NCBI GenBank assembly: GCA_041398705.1
Contig: JAWKUI010000009.1
Location: forward strand, 124,001 to 188,000
Length of the DNA stretch: 64,000 bases
Direction of reading: 5' to 3'
DNA from: NORP259 sp041398705
GTDB taxonomy: Bacteria; Planctomycetota; UBA1135; GCA-002686595
Position numbers and translations under genes: made by a program. Positions 40,943-50,994 of this stretch are shown here, one piece after another; position 1 is the stretch's first letter, and every line of letters begins with the position of its first letter. The notes beneath the pieces were generated by a model, which saw only the letters and a list, made by a program, of their open reading frames with translations, did no database searches and was not told the DNA's origin.

Positions 40943-43357
40943 ATGTCCGACTCCCTGCAAGCACGCCTGCGCGTGGCCCCCGAAAACCTGCGCCTGCAGG
41001 TGGACCCCTCCGTCTTCCCCTTCGAGACCACCGCCGACATCGAGCCCCAGCTCGGGGTCGACTTCCAGGATGACGCAATCGAGGCCCTGACCTTCGGCTT
41101 GCAAGTGCATGCCCCCGGCCAGAACGTCTACGTGCGCGGCCTCTCGGGCACCGGCCGCCTGGAATTGGTGCGGCGCATCATCGGCCAGATCCAGCCCCTT
41201 TGCCCCATCGCCAAGGACCGCTGCTACGTCTTCAACTTCGAGCAGCCCGACCGCCCGCGCCTCGTGAGCCTGCAACGGGGCAAGGGCCGCGCCTTCGCCC
41301 GCCGGGTCGAACAGCTCTCCCAGTACATCCAGAAGGAACTCGTGCCGGCCCTATCCTCGGACGAGATCCGGGCCCGCGCCAAAGCCCTCGAGGGCGAACT
41401 GCGCAAGAAGATCGACAGTGCCTCCTTCGAAGCCGAACTCGAAGGCGCCGGGCTCGCGATGGTGCCGATCCGCAATGGCGAGGAGGTCGGCACCGCCATC
41501 GTGCCCCTGTTCGAGGGCAAACCGGTTCCGCCCGAGGCCTACGAGAACCTACGCAAAGAGGGCAAGGTCAGCGAGGAGGAGGCGAATCGCCTGCGCGAGG
41601 CATTGGCCGGTTTCCGCGAACGGTTCAACAAGTTCAACCAAGACGCCGCGCGCCACCAGGCGGATCACCAGGAGCGCATGCGCGCCCTGTTCGAAGGCGA
41701 AGCCCGCCGGCTGGTGCACTCGCAACTCCTGGCCATCGGCAAGGATTTCCAGGGCAAGGACGTCGTGCGCTTCTTGAACGACATCCTCGAGGACGTGATC
41801 AACAGCCTGCAGGGCCTCGGCGCCGGCGAAGTCGACTTCACCCAGCGCTACCGGGTCAACGTGCTCGTCTGCCACGACCACGAAGGCTGCCCCGTGGTCG
41901 TCGAGAACACCCCCACCCTGCGCAACCTGCTCGGCAACATCGACCGCGCCGTGTTGCCCGGCGGCCACGTCGTTTCGGACCACATGATGATCCAAGGCGG
42001 CTCGCTGCTGCGCGCCGAAGGCGGCTTCCTGATCCTGAACGTGCAGGACCTGCTGTCCGAGCCGGGAGCCTGGAAAATGCTCGTGCGCACCCTGCGCACC
42101 GGCATGCTCGAGATCGTGCCCCACGACCTCGGCATCCTCGGCGGCGGCGCGATCCTGTCCCCCGAACCGATCGACCTCAACGTCAAGGTGGTCCTGATCG
42201 GCGATGCGCGGCTGTACTACCTGCTCGACGGCGGAGACCCCGATTTCGGCGACCTGTTCAAGGTTCTGGTCGACTTCGACCCCGAACTCGAACTGCGTCA
42301 GGAAACGCTCGAGTACTACGCCGGCGTGCTCGCCGGCCTCACCGCCCGCGAGAACCTGCCGCCCTTCACCCGCGACGGCGTTGCGGCCCTGTGCGAACAT
42401 GGCGCGCGCATCGCGGGGCGCAACGATCGCCTGACCACGAAGTTCGCGCGCCTGAACGACCTGGCGCGCGAGGCGGCGTACATCAACCAGCACAAGGACC
42501 TGAAACACCCGGCCACCACCGGGGATCACGTGCGTCAGGCGATCGAGAATACCCGCCGCCGGGCGGGGCGCCCCTCGCGCCAGTTCCGCGAGAACATCGC
42601 CAGCCGCACGGTGCGCATCGACACCCAAGGCAGCGCGGTCGGCCAGGTGAACGGCCTCGCCGTCATGGGCGCCGGCCCGCTCACCTTCGGATTCCCCGCC
42701 CGCATCACCGCCAGCGTCGGCCCCGGCAGCCGCGGCATGGTCGACATCGAACGCGAATCGGCCCTCTCCGGCTCGATCCACACCAAAGGCTTCCACATCC
42801 TCGAGGGCATGCTGCGGCACTTCTTCCGCACGCGCCATCCCCTGGCGTTCACCGCCTCGATCGCCTTCGAGCAGAGTTACGGCGGAGTCGACGGCGACAG
42901 CGCTTCGGGGGCCGAAGCCTGCTGCACCCTATCGGCCCTCACCGGCATCCCGCTGCGCCAGAACCTCGCCATGACCGGCGCCATCGACCAGTTCGGCAAC
43001 ATCCAGCCGATCGGCGGGGCGTCCGAGAAGATTGAAGGGTTCTTCTACGCCTGCGAGGACCTCGGGCTGACCGGCGATCAAGGCGTGATCCTGCCCGCCG
43101 CCAACCTGCGCAACCTGGTGCTGCGCCGTGAAGTGGTCGAAGCCTGCCGCCAGGGCCGCTTCCACGTGTACGCGGTCGATCACATTTCCGAAGCCCTCGA
43201 ACTCTTCACCGGCGTGCCCGCAGGCACCGCCGACGACGAAGGCCAGTACCCGGACGGCACCCTGTTCGCCAAGGCGATGGACATGCTGCACGAGTACTGG
43301 TACCGCTCGCGGGGACTGCGCCGGGAGAACGGCGGCGACACCCCGCCCGAGGCCTGA
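40943..43357 (+). CDS. Lon-like ATP-dependent protease (COG1067 type)
   Basis: Encodes 804 residues. The C-terminal proteolytic domain has the Lon Ser-Lys dyad: S653 in GVDGDSASGAE and K696 in IGGASEKIEGFF, spaced 43 residues as in classical Lon. The N-terminal part is the AAA region of the LonB/YcbZ-like branch, where Walker A reads RGLSGTGRLELVRR (Arg at the usual Lys position), with a long helical insertion (about 130-270) in place of the Lon substrate domain. GGFLILNVQDLL is the Walker B-like segment. No transmembrane segment is visible, unlike archaeal LonB. Probably a cytosolic quality-control or regulatory protease. ATG 40943 is supported by the -10-like hexamer just upstream. Confidence 0.88.
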   Translation: MSDSLQARLRVAPENLRLQVDPSVFPFETTADIEPQLGVDFQDDAIEALTFGLQVHAPGQNVYVRGLSGTGRLELVRRIIGQIQPLCPIAKDRCYVFNFEQPDRPRLVSLQRGKGRAFARRVEQLSQYIQKELVPALSSDEIRARAKALEGELRKKIDSASFEAELEGAGLAMVPIRNGEEVGTAIVPLFEGKPVPPEAYENLRKEGKVSEEEANRLREALAGFRERFNKFNQDAARHQADHQERMRALFEGEARRLVHSQLLAIGKDFQGKDVVRFLNDILEDVINSLQGLGAGEVDFTQRYRVNVLVCHDHEGCPVVVENTPTLRNLLGNIDRAVLPGGHVVSDHMMIQGGSLLRAEGGFLILNVQDLLSEPGAWKMLVRTLRTGMLEIVPHDLGILGGGAILSPEPIDLNVKVVLIGDARLYYLLDGGDPDFGDLFKVLVDFDPELELRQETLEYYAGVLAGLTARENLPPFTRDGVAALCEHGARIAGRNDRLTTKFARLNDLAREAAYINQHKDLKHPATTGDHVRQAIENTRRRAGRPSRQFRENIASRTVRIDTQGSAVGQVNGLAVMGAGPLTFGFPARITASVGPGSRGMVDIERESALSGSIHTKGFHILEGMLRHFFRTRHPLAFTASIAFEQSYGGVDGDSASGAEACCTLSALTGIPLRQNLAMTGAIDQFGNIQPIGGASEKIEGFFYACEDLGLTGDQGVILPAANLRNLVLRREVVEACRQGRFHVYAVDHISEALELFTGVPAGTADDEGQYPDGTLFAKAMDMLHEYWYRSRGLRRENGGDTPPEA

Positions 43358-43426
43358 TCGCCCAGCCGCCCAGCCCCGTCCACCGGGAGCAGATGCGACA
43401 TCCATGAAGGGCCTTCGAGCCCGCTG

Positions 43427-43480
43427 CGCGCCCGCGGCCCCCCGGAAAACCCCCTCCGGAGTGCCGCGGGCGCGATTTTC
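43427..43480 (+). terminator. Two-level hairpin terminator after the Lon-like gene
   Basis: Outer 12-bp stem (43427-43438 with 43463-43474) with an inner CCGGA/TCCGG stem, then ATTTTC. About 70 nt after the stop codon. Confidence 0.62.
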
Positions 43481-43590
43481 AGGCCCAAATCCGCCCCTTT
43501 GGGCGCTTCGGGCTACGGTGCAGGGGGAAGCGGCTCAGGCACATCGGAGCAGGCATCCGATGGAAAACGGGTCTGCCCAACCCTGTTGCC

Positions 43591-46275
43591 ATGATCGAAC
43601 GCCAATCTGCCCTGATCCTGTGGTTCTCTGAAGTCGGCAAGCACGACGCCGACCTGGTCGGAGGCAAGGGAGCCTCCCTCGGAGAGCTCTACCGCGAGCT
43701 GGTGCCCCAAGGGGTGCGTGTGCCCAACGGCTTCACCACCACTGCCCACGCCTACCGCCTGTTCCTCGACGCGCCCGTGCCCCCGGGCAGCTGGTCCCAC
43801 GTGATCGAACCCGACGGCATGTCCGAGGTGCGCCGCGCGGCCCTGCGCGAGGGCACCCTGGCCGCCGCCCTGCGCGCCTGTTCAAAGGGCGCCAACGCCA
43901 GCGACCACCTCGAGATGCACGCGCGCACGCAGCTGGTGCGCGACCTGATCGTGAACACGCCGGTGCCCGGCCAGGTGGCCCAGGCCCTCGAACAAGGGTA
44001 CGCCGCCCTGTGCGCCGAGTACGGCGGCGAAGTCGACGTGGCCGTGCGCTCCTCCGCCACCGTCGAGGACTCCGCGATGGCTTCGTTCGCGGGCCAATGC
44101 GAGTCCTACCTCAACGTGCACGGCACCGAGAGCCTGATCCTGCACTGGAAACGCTGCTGCGCTTCGCTCTTCACCGAACGCGCCGTGTCGTACCAACTCT
44201 CCAACGGCCTCGATCCCCTGCGCAGCGCACTGGCGGTGGTGGTCATGAAAATGGTGCGTTCGGACCTGGCCGCCTCGGGCGTCATGTTCACCCTCGACCC
44301 CGACTCCGGCCACCAGGGCGTGATCCACATCTCGTCTTCGTACGGCCTGGGCGAACTGGTCGTGCAGGGCAGCGTCTCCCCCGACCACTTCACCGTGTGG
44401 AAAGAAGGCCTCGCCCGCGGCCACCAGGCCGTGGTGCATCGTCACCTCGGCGCCAAGGACGTGGCGATGGTCTACGGCGGCCAGGGCGCGGCCCTGACCG
44501 AATCGATCGACGTGTCGAGCGCGCGCCGCCGCTCCTGGTCCCTCACCCGCGAGGAGATCCTCGAGCTCGCCGGCATGGGCCTCAAAATCGAAAAGCACTA
44601 CGGCCAGCCGATGGACATCGAGTGGGCCAAGGACGGCCGCAGCCAGGATCTGTTCATCGTGCAGGCGCGCCCGGAGACCGTGCACTCGAACGCCGGCCCG
44701 GCCCAGATGATCCGCTACACGATGAAGGCGGGCCTGGTCGAAAAACTCAAGGCCGATGGCAAGGTGCTCGCCACCGGCGAGGCGGTCGGCACGCGCATCG
44801 GTTCGGGCCGCGTGCGCATGTACAAATCCTACGAAGAAGTCATCCTCAAGAAACGCGAGTTGCGCGGCCGCCTGCAGGCCGGCGAACGCCTTGAGGACAT
44901 CCCCTTCGAAGAACGCGTGTTCGACCCCGGCGACGTGCTGGTCACTGAGATGACCACGCCCGACTGGGAACCGATGATGAAAGACGCGTCCCTGATCGTC
45001 ACCGAGAAGGGCGGCCGCACCAGCCACGCCGCGATCATCGCGCGCGAATTCGGCATTCCCGCCGTCGTGGGCTGCGAAGACGCCACGCGCAAGCTGCACC
45101 CCCTGCAGGAAGTCACCGGCACCTGCGCCGAGGGCGACAAGGCGTTCATCTTCGCCGGTATCCACCCCTTCGAGATCGAGACCCACGAGATCGACCTCTC
45201 GCAGAAACTCGAGACCAAGATCAAACTCAACGTCGGCTTCCCCACCAAGGCGCTGATCGATTCGCAGCTGCCCGTGGACGGCGTGGGCCTAGCGCGCCTC
45301 GAGTTCATCCTGACCTCCGAGGTATCGGTGCACCCGCTGGCCCTGCTCTCCTACGAGGAATTGGCGGATTTCGGGAAGAACGGCCAAATCGCCCCCGAGC
45401 TGATGCACTGGGAGGAGCAGTTGCTCGCCGCCGGCCAGGACGAGATCCGCTTCCTGGTGGGCGCCATCGAACGCCGCACGGCGGGGTACGCCGACAAACG
45501 CCAGTTCTTCGTGGACCGCGTGATGGAAGGCGTCGGCCTGATCTGCACCGCGTTCCACCCGCGCCCCGTGCTCGTGCGTCTGTCCGACCTCAAGTCGAAC
45601 GAATACCGCGAACTGCTCGGCGGCCGCATCTTCGAGCCGGTCGAAGAGAACCCGATGATCGCCTGGCGCGGCGCCTCGCGTTACGTGGATCCGATCTTCC
45701 TGCCCGCCTTCGAAATGGAGTGCGACGCCCTGCGCCTGGTGAAACGCCGCCTGGGCCTGGACAACCTGCAGCTCATGGTGCCCTTCTGCCGCACCCCCGA
45801 AGAAGGCGAAGCGGTGCGCGAACTGCTGCAGAACCGCGGCCTGGGCAGCGAGGCCGGCGTGCCCCTGTTCCTGATGATCGAGTTGCCGAGCAACGTGATC
45901 GAAGCCGGGCGCTTCATCGACTCGATGCAGCTCACGGGCGGATCGATCGGCTCGAACGACCTGGTGCAAACGGTCTACGCCGTCTCCCGCGACGACCTGG
46001 AGGGGTACCGCCACCCCGTCGATGCCCGCTCCCCCGCGGTGCAGACGATGATCCGCGCGGCGGTGCAGACCTTCCGCGAACGGGGCATCGAAATCGGCAT
46101 CTGCGGCCAAGCCCCCTCGGACTACCCCGACGAGTTCCCGCCGTTCCTCGTGGACTGCGGCATCTCCTCGATCTCGGTGACCCCGGACACCGCGATCGCC
46201 GTGCGCCAGGCCGTGGCCCGGGCGGAGGCCGCCCGCCGCGGCGGGGTGCCCCAGGCCGATCGCCTGGGGGCCTGA
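43591..46275 (+). CDS. ppsA: Phosphoenolpyruvate synthase
   Basis: Encodes 894 residues. It makes PEP from pyruvate and ATP with release of AMP and phosphate, feeding gluconeogenesis. The three parts are in order: ATP-binding domain (VGGKGASLGELYRELV, VDVAVRSSATVEDSA), swivelling phosphohistidine domain (GGRTSHAAIIAREFGIPAVVG, H479) and C-terminal PEP/pyruvate barrel (MVPFCRTPEEG, FLMIELPSN, EIGICGQAPSD with the catalytic Cys). RIFEPVEENPMIAWRGASRY is diagnostic for PpsA rather than PpdK. Length matches the family (about 800-900). It ends at a bidirectional terminator. Confidence 0.95.
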   Translation: MIERQSALILWFSEVGKHDADLVGGKGASLGELYRELVPQGVRVPNGFTTTAHAYRLFLDAPVPPGSWSHVIEPDGMSEVRRAALREGTLAAALRACSKGANASDHLEMHARTQLVRDLIVNTPVPGQVAQALEQGYAALCAEYGGEVDVAVRSSATVEDSAMASFAGQCESYLNVHGTESLILHWKRCCASLFTERAVSYQLSNGLDPLRSALAVVVMKMVRSDLAASGVMFTLDPDSGHQGVIHISSSYGLGELVVQGSVSPDHFTVWKEGLARGHQAVVHRHLGAKDVAMVYGGQGAALTESIDVSSARRRSWSLTREEILELAGMGLKIEKHYGQPMDIEWAKDGRSQDLFIVQARPETVHSNAGPAQMIRYTMKAGLVEKLKADGKVLATGEAVGTRIGSGRVRMYKSYEEVILKKRELRGRLQAGERLEDIPFEERVFDPGDVLVTEMTTPDWEPMMKDASLIVTEKGGRTSHAAIIAREFGIPAVVGCEDATRKLHPLQEVTGTCAEGDKAFIFAGIHPFEIETHEIDLSQKLETKIKLNVGFPTKALIDSQLPVDGVGLARLEFILTSEVSVHPLALLSYEELADFGKNGQIAPELMHWEEQLLAAGQDEIRFLVGAIERRTAGYADKRQFFVDRVMEGVGLICTAFHPRPVLVRLSDLKSNEYRELLGGRIFEPVEENPMIAWRGASRYVDPIFLPAFEMECDALRLVKRRLGLDNLQLMVPFCRTPEEGEAVRELLQNRGLGSEAGVPLFLMIELPSNVIEAGRFIDSMQLTGGSIGSNDLVQTVYAVSRDDLEGYRHPVDARSPAVQTMIRAAVQTFRERGIEIGICGQAPSDYPDEFPPFLVDCGISSISVTPDTAIAVRQAVARAEAARRGGVPQADRLGA

Positions 46276-46301
46276 GCCCCGCGCTCGCCCGCGCCAAACA
46301 C

Positions 46302-46340
46302 AAGGCGGCCCCGGCACGTTTCCGTGCCGGGGCCGCCTTT
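46302..46340. terminator. Bidirectional terminator between ppsA and the thioredoxin-like gene
   Basis: A perfect 17-bp stem (46302-46318 with 46323-46339) and a 4-nt loop between convergent genes. T-runs flank each side weakly (TTTGTC to the right; TTGTGTTTGG on the minus side). Confidence 0.75.
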
Positions 46341-46359
46341 GTCTATCTCGAAGCGGAGA

Positions 46360-47433
46360 TCAGCGACCGTCTTCGGCTTCTTCGACCTCTTCGCCGGCTT
46401 CGTCCTCGTCGGTGCCGAGGATCTGGCGCAGCAGATCACCGAAGGTCTCATCGGCGTAACCACCCAGTTCCACGGCCTTCTCGGCGTACTTGGAGGCCAG
46501 CTCGTCGTCTTGCTTGTGACGCCAGGCGAAGAATCCGGCGATCGAGTAGACCTTCACGCCGGTGGCCTTGTCGTGCACCTTGCCGACCTTGTCGAAAGCA
46601 TCGACGGCCTCGAGGCTGGACAGCATGGTCTCTTCGCTGTTGACGTTCTCGAGGCGACCCACCAGGGCGCGCTCGTACAGTCCGGAGGCGTTGGCCGGGT
46701 CAGCGGTCACGGCGGCGGCGAAGTAGTTCTCCTTGTACAGGCCAGCTTCGAAGAGCGCGGTGAGGGCGGTGGTGAGCAGGCCCTTCTCGTTCTTCGGATC
46801 CAGGGTCAGACCCTCTTCGACGATCGGCACGATGCGACGGGCGCCCGGCATCTGACCGCCGTTCTTCTTCAGCATCTCCGCGCCACGGTTCCACAGGGCC
46901 AGGCGGGCTTCGCCTTCGGCGGCCTTGTACTCGGTTTCGAACTTCAGCACGGCCTCGAGCAGGGGCAGGCCTTCCTTCTTCAGCTCAGCCATGTGGGTCA
47001 GGTAGGCCTCGGGGCCCCCTTCCTGGTAGCCGGTCTGACCGAAGACGTCGCCGTCCGGGGTCATCAGAAGGATGGTCGGGAAACCCTGGATGCCGTACAT
47101 GTCGGACAGCTCCGCGTTGCGCTTCGGGTTCGGGACCTTGGCTTTGATCTCCTCGTCGCGCGGGAAGTCCAGGGCCACGAGCACATACTCCTTGGTGGCG
47201 GCCGTCTCCCAGCTTTCGTGCGCGAAGACTTCCTTGTGGAGGCGCTTGCACCAGCCGCACCAGTCGGAGCCGGTGAAGTCGACCAGCAGGTTCTTGCCTT
47301 CGGCCTTGGCGACCGCAACGGCCTTGTCGAAGTCGGCCATCCAGACTCCCTCATCCACGACGGGGGAGGCGATGGCAGTGGAGGACACCAGGGCCGTCAG
47401 GCCGAGGGTCATGGAGAGAGCGAATCGTTTCAT
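46360..47433 (-). CDS. Secreted thioredoxin-fold protein with long C-terminal helical domain
   Basis: Encodes 357 residues with a signal peptide (MKRFALSMTLGLTALVSSTAIA). The thioredoxin domain spans about 25-145 with active site C59-GW-C62 (TGSDWCGWCKRLHKEVF) and the cis-Pro region IQGFPTILLMTPDG. The remaining 210 residues are helical, repeat-like (LDPKNEKGLLTTALTALFEAG, DPANASGLYERAL), perhaps TPR-related, and end in a Glu/Asp-rich tail. It probably reduces or isomerises disulfides of exported proteins. TACAAT on the minus strand at 47517-47522 is a likely -10, with a leader of about 80 nt. Confidence 0.85.
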   Translation of the reverse strand: MKRFALSMTLGLTALVSSTAIASPVVDEGVWMADFDKAVAVAKAEGKNLLVDFTGSDWCGWCKRLHKEVFAHESWETAATKEYVLVALDFPRDEEIKAKVPNPKRNAELSDMYGIQGFPTILLMTPDGDVFGQTGYQEGGPEAYLTHMAELKKEGLPLLEAVLKFETEYKAAEGEARLALWNRGAEMLKKNGGQMPGARRIVPIVEEGLTLDPKNEKGLLTTALTALFEAGLYKENYFAAAVTADPANASGLYERALVGRLENVNSEETMLSSLEAVDAFDKVGKVHDKATGVKVYSIAGFFAWRHKQDDELASKYAEKAVELGGYADETFGDLLRQILGTDEDEAGEEVEEAEDGR

Positions 47434-47671
47434 GGGAGTGGATACGCCGGAAGCGCGGGGCTGGGACCTGGGACGTCCAGATTCCTGGGGAGCCGGGTGC
47501 CTCTTGGGCGGGAAGGATTGTAGCCGCGGCCCCGGCCGGCTTCGCCGGTGACAAGACCGATAATCCCGCCCTTCCCAGGCCGAACGGGCCCCGGGATGCG
47601 CGGGTCTGGCAACAACCTAGGCCTGGGTTTGCCGGCGGTTTGGAAAAGCGCGGCTTTCCTACGGAAGATTT

Positions 47672-49978
47672 TCATTGGGGCCCGGTCAGGGCCTCGAATT
47701 CCGGCATTCCGCGCAGCGAAATCAGGTCGGGATCGGCGCGCGCCCATTCGGCCTGTCGGGCCCGGGCCGCCGGTTCCTTCTGATTCTCCTCCATCTCCAG
47801 GCGCAACCACGCCAGGGCCTGCTCGGTCTCACCGAGCAGCGCATGCGTGCACGCCAGGTTGTAGTACAAGGACGGCGCGGGGGTGACGCTCGCGAGCAAG
47901 GCCCGCGCCTCCTGCACCCGTCCCCCACGCGCCCGGTAACACGCGAGCAATACCCGCATGAACTCGTCCTGCTTGAGCGCATACGCGCGCTCATAGAACG
48001 CGAGCGCGGCTTCGGGTTGCGACAGGCGCACGTTGGAATTCACCGCCAGGCTGACGAGCGCCTGGGCGAGCAGGTCCACGTACGGTGCTTGCCCCGCCTC
48101 GTCCACCCCCACCTCACGCAGGCGGTCGACAATGCTCTGCAACCGTTCGGTGGCCGCCAGCAGGATGCGCTCCGCCTCCTTAGGCCGATCGCTGTCGCTC
48201 AGGTTGGCGCCGAGCTCCATGTCGGCGCGCGCCAACCGCTCCTGGCCGAGGTAGTACCAGCTATTACCGATCCCCCCGTCCTCCAAGTCCGCCCGGAAGC
48301 GTCGCACGAGATCTTCCCCCGCCTGCCGCTGCCCGGCCGAGCGCAGGCTGCGCGCAAGCCGCAAGCCATGCCCGCCCGACACACGCACATCGAGCAACGT
48401 TCCCTTGCGACCGTCGGGGAATCCCTGCTCCAGGCGCATCAGCAGGATGCGGCGTTGCCGGTCGAGGCGATTGGACTCCTCGAGGTCCGCCTCGGGCACC
48501 TGCATCAACGGCGAGGTTTGCGCATCGCCGATGCGCCGCGACAGGCGCTCGATCTCGACTTCGATCTGCTCGAGCCGCGCCAGGTGGATCTGGTCGATGC
48601 GCGCCCGCCGTTCGAGGTCGGTGAAAGGATTGCCGATGCGCGGCGGCACGTCGGGGAAGGGCTCGAAACCGGGCATCTCCCACGGGGACACGGTGGCCAA
48701 CCCGCGCGCCATCCATTGCTCGAGTTCGAGCAGCTTCGGCAAGCCGAGCCCGCCCCGGAACTCGCGTCCATGCAGCAGCAATCGGTACGGCGAGAGATCC
48801 GCCTCGAACAGCCCGTCCCAACCGCCGAGTCCACCCCCCAACCGGCGCGTGTAGAGCACCTGGGCTTCGAGGTGCGCGAGGTGCGCCTCGCGGAACCGTT
48901 CGAGCACCACGGGATCGCTGTCGGGCACCGCGCTCAGGTGGGCCGCCAGGTTGCAGCCGAGCAGCAGCATCGTGCGTTGCAGCAACAACTCCTCGGTCTG
49001 CGCCAGGACGGGCGCGGGCACCTCGGGCACCGATTCGCTCGTGTCGACCCACCCGAGCCGCGCCAACGCCGCAGCCTGATCGAGCAAACCCGCCTCGAAG
49101 GCCTTTTGCGCCGCGTCCCCACGTCCGCGCGCCACCTCCGCGAGTCCGGTGAACCAAGCGCAGCGGAAACGCCAAAGCGCCGCGGCTTGTTCGCCTTCCG
49201 CCGGCAAGCGATCGACCAAACGCCGCAGCTCCTGGGCGCGGGCCAGGGCCTGATCCCCGTCGGCCATCGGGAAAAATGCCATGCGGCAACGCTCGAAGGC
49301 GACCCAACGCCCATCGAGCCCGGCCTGGGCCATGAGCGCAAACGCTTGCTCCGTGCGCTCGGGTTGTTCGCGCTCGGTGAGCCGCAGCAGCCAGCGATCC
49401 ATCGCCTCCGTGGCCGCCGCGCGCACCGGACCTTCGAGGGCGAGGGTTCCCGCGATCAACGGCCGCACATCGGCGAGTTGCAGGTCCCCCACCGGCAGGT
49501 CCCCAAGCAGGGCGCCCCAAGTGGGCAGCAGCGCGGCGAGCACCCCGGGCGGCAAGGCGGGTTCGCCGGAGGCGGCCCAGGGCACCAGGGCAGCGCGCAG
49601 CAGGGGCACGGCCTGGGGGGAGACCTGGACCTCCTTGGCGCTAGCCCGGGCGCGGGCTTCGGGGCCGGTGCGCCAGTCCTGGAGCAGCCAGACGCGGGCG
49701 TCCGGGTGGTCTTGGCGGGCCAGGAAGCGCGCCCAGGGGGTGTACCGGTCAGGATCGGGCTCCTGGGCCAGGCCCGCGATCGCCCCGGCAATGCGCGGCT
49801 CCAGGTCCTCGGTGCCGAGCTCCGGTCGACTCGCCCACTCCAGGAAGCGCACCCGCACGGCGGGGTCGCTGTCCCCGAGCCAGGCCCTGGCCTGCGCGGC
49901 GTCCGGAATCTCAGCCGTAACAACCTGCGAATAAGCCACTTGCGGAAACGCGAGCGCCAAGGCGAGCCACCCTTTCAT
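47672..49978 (-). CDS. Secreted HEAT/TPR-repeat protein
   Basis: Encodes 768 residues with a signal peptide (GWLALALAFPQVAYSQ). The first 230 residues look like HEAT-type helical repeats (ARAWLGDSDPAVRVRFLEWAS, LLRAALVPWAA), the middle contains a coiled stretch (HLARLEQIEVEIERLSRRIG), and the C-terminal 200 residues are TPR-like (SQPEAALAFYERAYALKQDEF, SLYYNLACTHALLGETEQALAWLRLEM). No enzymatic motif is visible. The start overlaps the stop of the upstream sigma-54 activator by 4 nt, so it is co-expressed with that regulator. It may be a scaffold or sensor partner of the regulator, which itself has no sensor domain; that is inference. Confidence 0.72.
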   Translation of the reverse strand: MKGWLALALAFPQVAYSQVVTAEIPDAAQARAWLGDSDPAVRVRFLEWASRPELGTEDLEPRIAGAIAGLAQEPDPDRYTPWARFLARQDHPDARVWLLQDWRTGPEARARASAKEVQVSPQAVPLLRAALVPWAASGEPALPPGVLAALLPTWGALLGDLPVGDLQLADVRPLIAGTLALEGPVRAAATEAMDRWLLRLTEREQPERTEQAFALMAQAGLDGRWVAFERCRMAFFPMADGDQALARAQELRRLVDRLPAEGEQAAALWRFRCAWFTGLAEVARGRGDAAQKAFEAGLLDQAAALARLGWVDTSESVPEVPAPVLAQTEELLLQRTMLLLGCNLAAHLSAVPDSDPVVLERFREAHLAHLEAQVLYTRRLGGGLGGWDGLFEADLSPYRLLLHGREFRGGLGLPKLLELEQWMARGLATVSPWEMPGFEPFPDVPPRIGNPFTDLERRARIDQIHLARLEQIEVEIERLSRRIGDAQTSPLMQVPEADLEESNRLDRQRRILLMRLEQGFPDGRKGTLLDVRVSGGHGLRLARSLRSAGQRQAGEDLVRRFRADLEDGGIGNSWYYLGQERLARADMELGANLSDSDRPKEAERILLAATERLQSIVDRLREVGVDEAGQAPYVDLLAQALVSLAVNSNVRLSQPEAALAFYERAYALKQDEFMRVLLACYRARGGRVQEARALLASVTPAPSLYYNLACTHALLGETEQALAWLRLEMEENQKEPAARARQAEWARADPDLISLRGMPEFEALTGPQ

Positions 49979-50994
49979 CCCTCGTCCTCCTCTTCGCCTC
50001 CAGCACCGTCCTTGCGCTGCTGCCAGCGCGCCAGCCGGTACTCGAAAGCCTTGCGCGAGAGGCCCACCGCGCGGGCTGCCGCAGAAACCCGCCCGTGGTG
50101 TTGCTGCAGGGCCTGGTCGAGCAAGGCCCCCTCCCAGGCATCGTAGCTCACCCCCTGGGCCAGGGCTTCGCGGGCCAAACCCGCCAGGTGCCCCGCCCCA
50201 TCGATGGCCGCGCCAAGGAACTCGAATTCCTCCGGCCCGATCGGCCCGGAAGTCTCCGCGCCCAGCACCAAGGCCCGTTCGAGGGCGTTTTCGAGCTCGC
50301 GCACGTTACCCGGCCAGGAATACCCCGCGAGCCGCTCGAGGGCTTCCGGGGACAGCTCCCGTTCGGGGCGGGCCACCCGCGCGGCCGCCTGGCGCACCAG
50401 CGAGGGCAACCAATCCGCCGCCCCCTCGAACCGGGTCCGCAGGGCGGGCACCTCGAGCACAACCACGGCCATGCGGTAGTACAAGTCCTCCCGGAAGCGC
50501 CCCTGGGCCACCCGCTCCTGCAGGTCGGTGCCCGCGGTGCAGATCACCCGCACATCCACCGGCAGGCTGGTTTCGCTACCGAGGGGTTCCACCACCTTCT
50601 CCTGGAGCAGGCGCAGCAGCTTCACCTGCAATCCCAAAGGGATCTCCTGCACCCCGGTCAGCACCAGCGTGCCCCCCTCCGCCCGGCGCACCGCCCCCTG
50701 GCGGGCCCGGTGGGCTCCGGTGAAGGCCCCCTGCTCGTGGCCGAACAGCAGGGATTCGATCAGGGCCTCGCTGCCCTGGGCCAGGTTCAACTCGACCAGG
50801 GGCCCCCGCGCCCGGGAGCTGAGGGCATGGCAGCGGCGGGCCAGCCACGTTTTGCCCACCCCGTGTTCCCCAGCCAGAAGCAAAGCGGCCTCGCTGCGCG
50901 CCGCCCGTTCGAGCCGTTCCTGGAAAGAGCGCCAAAGCACCCCTGCCCCGACGGGCACACCCTCACCCGACCGGGAGGTACCGGAAACCTTCAT
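49975..50994 (-). CDS. Sigma-54-dependent activator lacking a receiver domain
   Basis: Encodes 339 residues. The AAA+ domain fills most of the protein: Walker A LAGEHGVGKTWLARR, the sigma-54 contact loop EQGAFTGAHRARQGA, Walker B-like GGTLVLTGVQEI and FREDLYYRMAVV. The C terminus has a Fis-type helix-turn-helix (LLDQALQQHHGRVSAAARAVGLSRKAFEYRL). Only about 25 residues precede the AAA+ domain, so no receiver, GAF or PAS domain is present and activity must be set by another protein or by expression. It overlaps the HEAT/TPR gene by 4 nt and is divergent from nusA. An acidic tail (GGEEEDEG) ends it. Confidence 0.9.
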   Translation of the reverse strand: MKVSGTSRSGEGVPVGAGVLWRSFQERLERAARSEAALLLAGEHGVGKTWLARRCHALSSRARGPLVELNLAQGSEALIESLLFGHEQGAFTGAHRARQGAVRRAEGGTLVLTGVQEIPLGLQVKLLRLLQEKVVEPLGSETSLPVDVRVICTAGTDLQERVAQGRFREDLYYRMAVVVLEVPALRTRFEGAADWLPSLVRQAAARVARPERELSPEALERLAGYSWPGNVRELENALERALVLGAETSGPIGPEEFEFLGAAIDGAGHLAGLAREALAQGVSYDAWEGALLDQALQQHHGRVSAAARAVGLSRKAFEYRLARWQQRKDGAGGEEEDEG

